In this document: one piece after another, positions 56,515 through 64,000 of the stretch | Numbering within the stretch: position 1 is the first letter of the stretch | Layout of the letters: each line of letters starts with the position of its first letter | Assembly (NCBI RefSeq): GCF_020735385.1 | Contig: NZ_CP085953.1 | Coordinates: forward strand, 558,001-622,000 | Source of the DNA: Granulicatella elegans | GTDB lineage: Bacteria; Bacillota; Bacilli; Lactobacillales; Aerococcaceae | Direction: 5' to 3' | Length of the DNA stretch: 64,000 bases | The notes under the pieces: model-generated | Database searches by the model: none | What the model saw: only the letters and a program-made list of their open reading frames with translations | What the model was told of the DNA's origin: nothing | Made by a program: the position numbers and the translations under genes

Positions 56515-58681
56515 AAGAATTACAGCTATTGTTGTAGCTTTTACCCTGTTAATGGGTGGAGTTTTAGGGGTGTTAAAAGTTGGTGCAAAGACAGTATTTG
56601 CGTCAAATGAACCGCCTGAAAAATATGAAACATATTATGAACTGAAATTTGAGGATCATACTTCAGATGACACCTTTAGAGGATTTTATTATGTAGGAAA
56701 AGAAAATAAAGAAGGTCAGCCATTGAACTTTAAGTTTTCCTTATCAAAATCCTTTGAAGAAAAGGGCGGTGTGGTTGTCGATAAGTATAATGAAACCTTT
56801 ACCAATGAGAACATGGACAAGGAAAATGAGTTAGATGATCTAAGATATATGACAAAGAAAACTTATCCTTATTATCGAATTCATAATGTAGGGACAGGTG
56901 CTTTTACAAGTATCGTTTCTCCAAGAGATAAAGATAATTACTATATTGGAGATATTACAGAAAATGCGGAAGAGCGAACCGTAAAAGGAAAGAAAGTAAA
57001 TGTCATTGTCTATACCTGCCCTGTTTTACAGTTAAATAGAAAAATTGAGAAAGTAACAGTTGACTATGAGGGAGAGCTTAAAGAGGAAACAAAGAACGCT
57101 ATTATTGGCAGAGTAAAGGAAGCAAATCCCAATATCAATAATGTAAAAGAAATTAAGATTGTTAAGGACAAGCTGATTATTGAAACATGGAACAGATTTC
57201 ATACCGGTGTACCATACCTTGAATTACCTTTAGAGGATTTATATAAGAGGGTAGCGAATGCGTCAGCTCAAACAGATAATAAGGATACAAAGGATCAGGA
57301 AAGTCAGACAAAAAGTGAAGTAAAGGTCAAATATCAATATCAGGACGGAAAGGTATATAAGGAGTATTCAGCTTTCTTTGACAAAAATCAGATGATTGAT
57401 GCGTCTGACCTTGAAATGCTTCCTGATAATATGAGTTTTAATGACGATTTTGTAAGCTACACAGTAAAAGGTGATGGAAGCGATAGTATTATCCGAATTG
57501 TAAAGAAGTTAGAAAGTAATGCTCAGACGCAGACGGAAAAGCCAAAAACAGAAGATAAGGGAACTCAAACAGAGCTTAGCAAAGATGATATTTCCAAAAT
57601 GGAAAAGGAATCTAAGGAACTTCAGGAAAAACTTGATAAGCTAAGTCAGGAGATTAAGGACAAGGATAAATTAAGCGACAAGCAAAAGGAGAAAATCAAA
57701 GACCTTGAGGAAAAAATAGATAAGCTGAAGGAAAAACTTGAAAAGGGCAAAGACGATAAGGACTTATCGGCAGATATGAAAAAGGAGATTGAGAAGCTAA
57801 CTGAGAAAATTAAGGAGCTTGAGAAAAAGACGAATGAGGTTGGCAAGGCTACAGTTACGCATAATCCTACTGTAACACCAATCAGCCCTATCTCCGGAAT
57901 GAAAACAGGAACAGGAAACTTTCCTCAAACATCTGTAAGTGATACGGGTAAAGGCTCATCATCACAGGATAATACAGGAAAGATTACAAAGGACACAAAT
58001 ATTGGTAAGAATAATGGCAAAGAAAAAGAAGTTCGTTATCCCAATAAGCTGACACCGAAACAACCTGCCAATAACAGCGGTCAGGATTCCTCTATGGATG
58101 GTTCAAGTAAGAATGTAAATACCAATAAAGGAGTTGCTTCTGCTCCATCAAAGGCACGAGGAACTGTTACGGAAAATAAGGATAATGCGAACAAGGATTA
58201 TCCAATTCACCATAATGACAGTAAAGATAATAAAGAAACGGATAAATATTCTGCTGATGCAAGACAGTTTGTTACCTTTACTACTAAGAATGGCAAGACC
58301 TTTCATTTAATCATCAATCACGATGAGGATAGCGAGAATGTCATGCTCCTAACAGAAGTATCAGAAGATGATCTTCTCAATATGGTTGAAAAGAAAGAAG
58401 CTCCGAAACAGGAAATTAAAAAGGAAGAACCTGAAAAAGAAGAACCTAAGCCAGTAAAAAAAGAAGAAAGCAGCAATATGGGAACTTACTTAATTCTCAT
58501 TCTTGTAGTAGCAGGAGCATTAGGGGCAGGATATTATTTCAAGGTCATTAAGAAAAAAGAAGATAAGGAGCTTGAAGGCTTTGAGGAGGAAGATGATGAT
58601 TTCTTTTCGGAGGCAGAAGAAAGTGAAAATGAAACAGATGAAACAGAAACAGAAGATAAAGAAGATGATGAGTTAGAGTAG
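56492..58681 (+). CDS. DUF4366 family surface protein (CD1107-like)
   Basis: This 729-residue protein has a signal peptide (residues 1-37), a ~330-residue ectodomain, a coiled coil of E/K/L/D heptads (residues ~370-450), a low-complexity S/T/N/K stretch, the conserved D-A-R-Q-F-V-T-F-T-T-K-N-G-K-T-F-H-L block of DUF4366, and a C-terminal span with an acidic cytoplasmic tail. It is an ICE-encoded cell-surface protein, perhaps for mating-pair contact. AAGGAG precedes the ATG within DUF4315. Confidence 0.87.
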   Translation: MKTSLKNKRITAIVVAFTLLMGGVLGVLKVGAKTVFASNEPPEKYETYYELKFEDHTSDDTFRGFYYVGKENKEGQPLNFKFSLSKSFEEKGGVVVDKYNETFTNENMDKENELDDLRYMTKKTYPYYRIHNVGTGAFTSIVSPRDKDNYYIGDITENAEERTVKGKKVNVIVYTCPVLQLNRKIEKVTVDYEGELKEETKNAIIGRVKEANPNINNVKEIKIVKDKLIIETWNRFHTGVPYLELPLEDLYKRVANASAQTDNKDTKDQESQTKSEVKVKYQYQDGKVYKEYSAFFDKNQMIDASDLEMLPDNMSFNDDFVSYTVKGDGSDSIIRIVKKLESNAQTQTEKPKTEDKGTQTELSKDDISKMEKESKELQEKLDKLSQEIKDKDKLSDKQKEKIKDLEEKIDKLKEKLEKGKDDKDLSADMKKEIEKLTEKIKELEKKTNEVGKATVTHNPTVTPISPISGMKTGTGNFPQTSVSDTGKGSSSQDNTGKITKDTNIGKNNGKEKEVRYPNKLTPKQPANNSGQDSSMDGSSKNVNTNKGVASAPSKARGTVTENKDNANKDYPIHHNDSKDNKETDKYSADARQFVTFTTKNGKTFHLIINHDEDSENVMLLTEVSEDDLLNMVEKKEAPKQEIKKEEPEKEEPKPVKKEESSNMGTYLILILVVAGALGAGYYFKVIKKKEDKELEGFEEEDDDFFSEAEESENETDETETEDKEDDELE

Positions 58682-58720
58682 ATTTGCACCTAAAACTATA
58701 CAATATTTGGGGCAAAATAC

Positions 58721-58755
58721 AGGGCGAGAGAGTAAAATCTTTCGCCCTCTTATTT
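58721..58755 (+). promoter_or_regulatory. GTAAAA-loop leader hairpin before topB
   Basis: The 11-bp stem AGGGCGAGAGA / TCTTTCGCCCT (one G-T pair) closes the hexaloop GTAAAA. A mixed T-rich tail follows. It ends 31 nt before the topB ATG. Confidence 0.8.
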
Positions 58756-58779
58756 TGAAAAACAGGAGGATAAATATAT

Positions 58780-60486
58780 ATGAAACTTGTAATTGCTGAA
58801 AAACCAAGTGTTGCAATCTCTATTGCAAAAGTGATTGGAGCTACAAAAAAGAAAGACGGATATTATGAAGGAAACGGATACAAGGTAAGCTGGTGTGTTG
58901 GACATTTAATTCAAATGGCAAATCCTGATAGTTATGATGAAAAATATGCGAAGTGGAATATGGCTGATTTACCGATTATCCCAAAAGAATATAAGTATGA
59001 GATTGCAAAGTCCACAAAGAAACAATTTACGATTCTTAAAAAGCTGATGAATGGTAAGGATATAGACATCGTGATAAATGCCTGCGATGCAGGGCGTGAA
59101 GGAGAAGCCATCTTCAGACTTGTCTACAATCAGGCAAATTGTAAAAAGCAGATGAAACGCCTTTGGATTTCATCAATGGAAGATAGTGCCATAAAGGAGG
59201 GCTTTGATAACCTGAAAGACGGAAGTTTTTACGATAATCTATTTGAATCATCACAAGCAAGGGCGATTGCAGATTGGCTTGTGGGAATGAATTTAAGCAG
59301 ACTGTATTCGTGTCTATACAAGCAAAATTACAGTGTGGGCAGAGTTCAAACACCTACCCTTGCAATGATTGTAAATAGAGATGATGAGATAGCCAATTTC
59401 AAGAAAGAAAAATATTTTACAGTCGAACTTTCTATGAATGGTTTTACACTATCAACAGATAGAATTGATGATGAAATAACAGCGGAACAGCTCTTAAATT
59501 TAGTAGGCGATAAGATAGAAATTACCGATGTTATTCAAAAGGAAAAGATAACAAAGCCTGAGCTGCCATTTGACCTGACAACGCTTCAAAGAGAGTGCAA
59601 TAAATATTTTGGATACTCAGCTAAGCAGACACTTGATTATGCTCAAAGTCTTTACGAAAAGAAACTGATTACCTATCCAAGAACAGACAGCAGATGCCTT
59701 ACTGAAGATATGATTGTAAGTACGGTTAATAACATTTTAGGAAAGAATGATTTTGACACAGGGCGTATCAAGACGGTATTTAATTCTAAAAAGGTTACAG
59801 ACCATCATGCGATTATACCGACAGCAAGCAGTATGAATGGGGACTTAACTTCTCTTCCGGAAAGTGAATTTAAGGTATATGAACTTATTTTAAATAAGCT
59901 ACATGCAAGTGTAGGCTATCCTTTAATTGAGAATACAACGAAGATTGTGGCTGAATTTGATGGATTTGAATTTACAAGTAGTGGAAAGGTGATTGTAAAT
60001 GAGGGCTTTACCAAATACCTAAACGAATATGCAAAAAAGAAAAATGAAGCTACAGTGCTTCCGGATGTAAAGATTGGTTATAGTCTTGATATTAAGAACA
60101 AAGAGATAAAAGAAAAATACACATCACCGGCTAAACATTTTACGGAAGATCTTCTTCTAAAGGCGATGGAGCTTGCAGGAAATGACGCATTGGAAAAAGG
60201 TGTAGAAGTTGAGCGAAAAGGACTTGGAACACCTGCAACAAGAGCAGGAATCATTGAAAATTTAATCTTTAAAGGTTTTGTAGAAAGAGATAAAAAGAAT
60301 CTTATTGCTACATATAAAGGAATCAGCCTTGTAACTATTGTAGCCGATACATTTAAATCGGCAGAAACAACAGCAAAGTGGGAAATGGAGTTATCGGATA
60401 TTGCACAGGGAAAATCTTCAAAGAAAGAATTTTTAGAGGCGATTGAAAATGAGATAAAGGAAGTAGTTTCAACTTATAGCAAGTAA
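58780..60486 (+). CDS. topB: DNA topoisomerase III
   Basis: This 568-residue type IA topoisomerase has the Toprim start (K-L-V-I-A-E-K-P-S-V-A), D-A-G-R-E-G-E and the active-site tyrosine near residue 299 in I-T-Y-P-R-T-D-S-R. It lacks the C-terminal zinc fingers of chromosomal TopB, as usual for ICE versions. It relaxes or decatenates element DNA during transfer. AGGAGG lies just before the start. Confidence 0.95.
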   Translation: MKLVIAEKPSVAISIAKVIGATKKKDGYYEGNGYKVSWCVGHLIQMANPDSYDEKYAKWNMADLPIIPKEYKYEIAKSTKKQFTILKKLMNGKDIDIVINACDAGREGEAIFRLVYNQANCKKQMKRLWISSMEDSAIKEGFDNLKDGSFYDNLFESSQARAIADWLVGMNLSRLYSCLYKQNYSVGRVQTPTLAMIVNRDDEIANFKKEKYFTVELSMNGFTLSTDRIDDEITAEQLLNLVGDKIEITDVIQKEKITKPELPFDLTTLQRECNKYFGYSAKQTLDYAQSLYEKKLITYPRTDSRCLTEDMIVSTVNNILGKNDFDTGRIKTVFNSKKVTDHHAIIPTASSMNGDLTSLPESEFKVYELILNKLHASVGYPLIENTTKIVAEFDGFEFTSSGKVIVNEGFTKYLNEYAKKKNEATVLPDVKIGYSLDIKNKEIKEKYTSPAKHFTEDLLLKAMELAGNDALEKGVEVERKGLGTPATRAGIIENLIFKGFVERDKKNLIATYKGISLVTIVADTFKSAETTAKWEMELSDIAQGKSSKKEFLEAIENEIKEVVSTYSK

Positions 60487-60525
60487 AACACTACCAATTT
60501 CAAGGTGGAAAAAATGCCCTAAAAA

Positions 60526-60534
60526 TGCTATAAT
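60526..60534 (+). promoter_or_regulatory. Extended -10 promoter of the KilA-N gene
   Basis: TGCTATAAT is an extended -10 box 36 nt before the GTG start. The same 9-mer precedes the XRE gene of the IME. Confidence 0.6.
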
Positions 60535-60570
60535 ATAAGGTAATCAATTTAATGATTGAGAGGTGATTAT

Positions 60571-61374
60571 GTGTCTAAAATAAATGTTGAAGGTTCAGAA
60601 ATCAGCATTATTGCCATAGATAATAGGGACTACATTTCTTTGACAGATATGGTTAGAAATATTGAGAACGGCTCTGCTTTAATAGAAAAATGGCTTAGAA
60701 ACAAGAATACAATAGAGTTTTTAGGTATTTGGGAAGAAATGTATAATACAAATTTTAATTCCCCCGAATTCGAGGGAATTAAAAATGAAGCAGGATTTAA
60801 CCGATTTATTTTATCTGTTAAGCAGTGGGTAGAAAAAACGAATTCTATCGGTATAGTTGCGAGAGCAGGAAGATATGGCGGAACTTATGCTCACAAAGAT
60901 ATAGCATTTGAGTTTGCTTCTTGGGTATCTCCATACTTTAAATTGTATTTGATTAAAGAATTTGAACGCCTAAAGGAAGAAGAACAAAAGAAGTTAGGCT
61001 GGGATATAAAAAGGAATTTGGCAAAAATCAATTATAGGATTCATACAGATGCCATTAAAAATAAACTTGTACCTGAAAAACTTTCAAAAGAAAAAATTAA
61101 CTTTATTTATGCAAGTGAGGCAGATATTCTTAATGTTTCTTTGTTTGGAATAACAGCGAAAGAATGGCGTGATGAAAATCCGGATTTGAAAGGAAATATT
61201 AGAGATTATGCAGATATATCGCAGCTTGTATGCCTTTCTAATCTTGAAAATCTTAATGCGGTATTTATAAATGAGGGCATGAGTCAATCTGAAAGACTGG
61301 AAAAACTAAATTCAATAGCAATTGAACAGATGAAGATATTATCCGAGAGTGAATCAATTAAAAAGCTGAAATAG
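60571..61374 (+). CDS. KilA-N domain protein
   Basis: This 267-residue DNA-binding protein has the KilA-N fold (Y-I-S-L-T-D-M-V-R, I-E-K-W-L-R-N-K-N-T-I-E-F-L-G-I-W-E, G-I-V-A-R-A-G-R-Y-G-G-T-Y-A-H-K-D-I-A-F-E-F-A as blocks), common in phages. The start is GTG 60571 after GAGAGGTG. It has its own promoter and may regulate the ICE; the target is unknown. Confidence 0.87.
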   Translation: MSKINVEGSEISIIAIDNRDYISLTDMVRNIENGSALIEKWLRNKNTIEFLGIWEEMYNTNFNSPEFEGIKNEAGFNRFILSVKQWVEKTNSIGIVARAGRYGGTYAHKDIAFEFASWVSPYFKLYLIKEFERLKEEEQKKLGWDIKRNLAKINYRIHTDAIKNKLVPEKLSKEKINFIYASEADILNVSLFGITAKEWRDENPDLKGNIRDYADISQLVCLSNLENLNAVFINEGMSQSERLEKLNSIAIEQMKILSESESIKKLK

Positions 61375-61397
61375 GATGATAATGCAATATTATTACA

Positions 61398-61431
61398 AAG
61401 GTGATTAGAGTAAAATCTAACCGCCTTTTTT
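61398..61431 (+). promoter_or_regulatory. GTAAAA-loop leader hairpin before the helicase gene
   Basis: The 12-bp stem AAGGTGATTAGA / TCTAACCGCCTT (one mismatch, one G-T) closes the hexaloop GTAAAA and is followed by T residues. It ends 30 nt before the helicase ATG. Loop and closing pairs (AGAGTAAAATCT) are identical to those of the topB hairpin. Confidence 0.82.
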
Positions 61432-61457
61432 GTTTGTAAAAAAAGAAGGAGGTAAAC

Positions 61458-64000
61458 ATGCGAATAAATGATTTTCATAACATTTTGGAGCTAATAAAAC
61501 AAGATATTCTGCAGAGTGAAGCAGAGTATCTGAAGCTCTTAAAGGTTGTCGGAAACAATCAGAAATATGATTTTAGAAGTCAGTTAAGTATTTATGATAA
61601 AAATCCTGAAGCGACAGCTTGTGCCAAGTTTGACTACTGGAGAGAACACTTTAACCGAACTGTCATGCGAGGTCAAAAGGGTATTCCCATTTTAGAGGAC
61701 TATGGCACATACAAAAAGGTGGACTATATCTTTGATATTAGTCAGACAGTTTCCAAAAACAGAGATGTCAATGAGGTAAATCTTTGGAGATTTGATAAAG
61801 AAGCTCATAGAGATGTATTAAAAGAAATGATAAAAGCTGAGGGCTATCAAGAAAGCGAAAGCACCTTAGAAAATATCTTTTCCTTAAGTAGGCTTTACGG
61901 AGATGAAAAAATAGATAGCTTGATGAATGAACTTAGAATATCTGATGAGGACAAAATATCCTTTACCAAGTTTGCAAGGGACTCAGTGAGCTATGCAGTA
62001 GCTTCAAGATTTAAGTTAGACTATCCTGTGGATAAGGAGCTGTTAAAGGAAAACTTTGCAATGCTTGACAGCATTTCTCTTATGAGCCTTGGAGAAACGG
62101 TATCGGACATTAGCGGAACAGTCATTGATGCAACCATTCAAAAAAGCAAAGAGTTAGAGCTTCAAAAAGAAGTTTTAAGAGGTAAAGAAGCAGGATATAA
62201 TAAAATAAAAGAAGAATTAGAGGAGGTAGAAGAAAATGTACTTCGACGAGATGATCAGGAAAGAATTAGTGAAAACGAGCGAATTTTCCGAAATGGAGAG
62301 TACGGACGAGATAATAGAGAAAATCAAAGAGAATACACTGAATCAGTTAGAGGAACAGGAGGACTTCATCAAGGAATATCCGAATCCGGTGTACGCAGTG
62401 ATGAGACTGGATTATCTTTCAAGCAGCGAGGAGCAGAGCAACTTCGAGATGTTAGTGGATCTATACAAGGAGAAGAAGCTGATAGGACACCTGATGGATA
62501 CTCAGAAACAGGCGATAGAGTTTATGAGAGCAGAGAAGCCGAAACTGATGATGGCTTGGAAGATAGAGGACGAGAGCCATCCGCAGTACAAAGCGATGAT
62601 TTCAGCCCTCAAAGAAATGACCATCAAGGAGATAGTGGAAATCTAAAAGAAAATACGGATAAAGAGATAAGAGAAGCTGACAAGGCTTCTTTTTCTTTAC
62701 CCGAAAACAGATCAGGGCAGATTAAACTTACAATACCTCTTACTCAAAATGATATTGACAGTATTCTTGTAAATGGTGGAAACCATGAGGGCGAAAGACT
62801 TCCTATCATTGCTGAATTTTCCAAAGGGAAAACAGTAGAAGAATTAGGAGAATACCTTAAAGATACCTTTAGAGGCGGAAACGGTTTATTTCTTAATGGA
62901 GCAGAAGTATCTTCCTGGTATTCGGATAAAGGCATTCATTTAGCTTATGGAACTTCTGCAAGAGAAGATAGCACGCAAATTTTAAGCTGGAGTGATGCTG
63001 CAAGAAGAATCAATGAGCTTTTAGAAAATGGAGAGTTTGCTACAAATGTAGAGATTTTGAAAGCACATGACTATGCAAGAGATAGAGTTTCAGAATCGCT
63101 ATGGTATCTATATCACGATTTAAGCGAAGAAGGAAAAACACAAGGTTATTTTGACTTTATAGAAAGGGGTGGTGGCTTTCCGAAAGAAACAAGACAGTTA
63201 TCGGAAGCTCTTAAAAATCCTGACTATCTAAAAAATGTTATTTCCGAGTACAGTCGCTTTTTGAAAGGATATAGAGAAAACAAAGATGTACTAAGATTTC
63301 ATTATCACAAGGTAGATAGCCTTTATCAGAAATTACAGGAGCTTGCACTTCCAAGAAAGGAATATATCTCTAACCTAACTGAACTTCCAAAAGTACATGG
63401 CTTTATTACAGAAGATGAAGTCCTTGCTACGATTTCAAGGGGAAGTGGAGTCGATAAGGGAAAAGAGCGAATTACTAAGTTTTTCAAAGAAAATCATACC
63501 TTGCAGGAAAAAGCAAATTTCTTAAAAGATGAGTATGGAATCGGAGGTCATTCTCATGCTGTTTCAGGAGCAAAGGGAAGTGATGAATGGCACGATGCAA
63601 AGGGACTTAAATTACAGAAGAATCATTGTAACGATGTATTTCTTACATGGTCAAATGTAGCAAAGCATATAGATGAGCTGCTTTCTAAAAATCTTTATCT
63701 TGAAGAAAAAAATATTGAAAGCAAGGTAGAGATAGAAGAACAAAAAGAGCCAAGTTATTATTCTAAAGATGATCCAAATAATCTAATGACTGATGAAATG
63801 CTTGAGAGAGTGCCTGAGCTTTATGCACAGGAAGATGTAGCCTTAGCAGACAAACAGGTTCATGCAGCATACATCATTCCATTTAGAAGTAACTGGACTT
63901 GGTATATGACGGAGTATGACAGGGAAAGTAAAGATGCTTTTGGACTTGTTTTAGGAATTGAACCTGAATGGGGATATTTTAATCTTGAGGAGCTAAAGGA
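61458..64000 (+). CDS. Giant SNF2-type helicase/methylase-like ICE protein, 3' end beyond window
   Basis: The frame is open from ATG 61458 (after AAGGAGG) to the window end, 847 residues. The start (I-N-D-F-H-N-I-L-E-L-I-K, then Y-D-F-R-S-Q-L-S-I-Y, A-T-A-C-A-K-F-D-Y-W and R-G-Q-K-G-I-P-I-L) is the N-terminal domain of the 2000-3000 residue SNF2-helicase proteins of Tn1549-like ICEs. A polar low-complexity linker follows (residues ~255-400). Its reading frame is overprinted by a TnpV-like gene. The helicase and possible methylase motifs must lie downstream. Function in ICE biology is unproven; anti-restriction or DNA processing is suspected. Confidence 0.88.
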   Translation, partial: MRINDFHNILELIKQDILQSEAEYLKLLKVVGNNQKYDFRSQLSIYDKNPEATACAKFDYWREHFNRTVMRGQKGIPILEDYGTYKKVDYIFDISQTVSKNRDVNEVNLWRFDKEAHRDVLKEMIKAEGYQESESTLENIFSLSRLYGDEKIDSLMNELRISDEDKISFTKFARDSVSYAVASRFKLDYPVDKELLKENFAMLDSISLMSLGETVSDISGTVIDATIQKSKELELQKEVLRGKEAGYNKIKEELEEVEENVLRRDDQERISENERIFRNGEYGRDNRENQREYTESVRGTGGLHQGISESGVRSDETGLSFKQRGAEQLRDVSGSIQGEEADRTPDGYSETGDRVYESREAETDDGLEDRGREPSAVQSDDFSPQRNDHQGDSGNLKENTDKEIREADKASFSLPENRSGQIKLTIPLTQNDIDSILVNGGNHEGERLPIIAEFSKGKTVEELGEYLKDTFRGGNGLFLNGAEVSSWYSDKGIHLAYGTSAREDSTQILSWSDAARRINELLENGEFATNVEILKAHDYARDRVSESLWYLYHDLSEEGKTQGYFDFIERGGGFPKETRQLSEALKNPDYLKNVISEYSRFLKGYRENKDVLRFHYHKVDSLYQKLQELALPRKEYISNLTELPKVHGFITEDEVLATISRGSGVDKGKERITKFFKENHTLQEKANFLKDEYGIGGHSHAVSGAKGSDEWHDAKGLKLQKNHCNDVFLTWSNVAKHIDELLSKNLYLEEKNIESKVEIEEQKEPSYYSKDDPNNLMTDEMLERVPELYAQEDVALADKQVHAAYIIPFRSNWTWYMTEYDRESKDAFGLVLGIEPEWGYFNLEELK
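62236..62646 (+). CDS. Overprinted TnpV-like protein inside the helicase gene
   Basis: This 136-residue frame lies wholly within the helicase gene in another phase. ATG 62236 is preceded by GAGGAGGT at a 9-nt gap. It reads as a normal globular, mostly helical protein (Y-A-V-M-R-L-D-Y-L, E-K-K-L-I-G-H-L-M-D-T-Q-K-Q-A-I-E-F), reminiscent of TnpV (R-L-x-F-L ... G-K-L-x-x-H-L-x-x-I-x-x-x-A). By contrast the host frame here is a polar, low-complexity linker. Both frames are therefore probably used. Confidence 0.62.
   Translation: MYFDEMIRKELVKTSEFSEMESTDEIIEKIKENTLNQLEEQEDFIKEYPNPVYAVMRLDYLSSSEEQSNFEMLVDLYKEKKLIGHLMDTQKQAIEFMRAEKPKLMMAWKIEDESHPQYKAMISALKEMTIKEIVEI

Overview
The first 24.4 kb is ordinary chromosome of a low-GC, fermentative Gram-positive coccus of the Lactobacillales. 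The gene set (dut-radA-yacL, pyruvate formate-lyase, a LacD/NagA/AgaS amino-sugar operon, two-subunit serine dehydratase, BrnQ, dusB-lysS) and the A/T-rich codon use suggest a Granulicatella/Carnobacteriaceae-like host; the genus is an inference. Host genes carry strong Shine-Dalgarno sites and simple hairpin terminators. Two insertion sequences interrupt the host part: an ISL3-family element (3097-4580, 8-bp target duplication GAAAAAAG) and an IS3/IS150-type element (11906-13485, 3-bp duplication GGC) that sits inside the hairpin of the pfl terminator. From about 24,374 to the end lies an integrative conjugative element (ICE) of the Tn1549 / clostridial type, inserted at the 3' end of lysS. 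The junction is in frame, so LysRS is a 650-residue chimera whose last ~110 residues are a tRNA-binding (MetG C-terminal/CsaA-like) domain delivered with the element. The left arm of the ICE carries a CD1845-family membrane protein, a RepA-type initiator with four 23-bp iterons inside its gene, a DnaC-like loader, PcfB (DUF3801), a BRO-type antirepressor, the VirD4/TraG coupling protein, two cargo genes (ClbS/DfsB-like, and a PIN-like protein with a frameshift), an SSB and the small membrane protein Maff2. The right arm carries VirB6-, PrgI- and VirB4-like proteins, a CHAP/NlpC cell-wall hydrolase, DUF4315, DUF4366, topoisomerase III, a KilA-N protein and the start of a giant SNF2-type helicase. 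The integrase and right end lie beyond the window. The maff2 gene is broken twice. A 2.75-kb group II intron (32564-35313) sits in it, and a 14.8-kb integrative mobilizable element (IME, about 35351-50166) with its own large serine recombinase, MOBQ relaxase, predicted oriT, PcfB adaptor and replisome organiser is inserted a few codons further on. The IME has no coupling protein or secretion channel, so it presumably borrows those of the ICE around it. Its cargo is a lactococcin-972-type bacteriocin locus (bacteriocin precursor, 627-residue permease, ATPase) behind a BlaI/M56-protease regulator pair, with a secreted Cys-His hydrolase-like protein and two 21-residue peptides that share an R-Y-K-N-G-D motif. 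Four things deserve a second look. (1) Intrinsic-terminator-like hairpins, several with a GTAAAA loop, lie 26-31 nt upstream of the start codons of nine ICE or IME reading frames. (2) The paired RYKNGD peptides differ from each other mainly at synonymous sites within the motif. (3) A TnpV-like gene with its own strong ribosome site is overprinted inside the helicase gene. (4) The element-made LysRS tail. I saw no tRNA, rRNA or CRISPR array.
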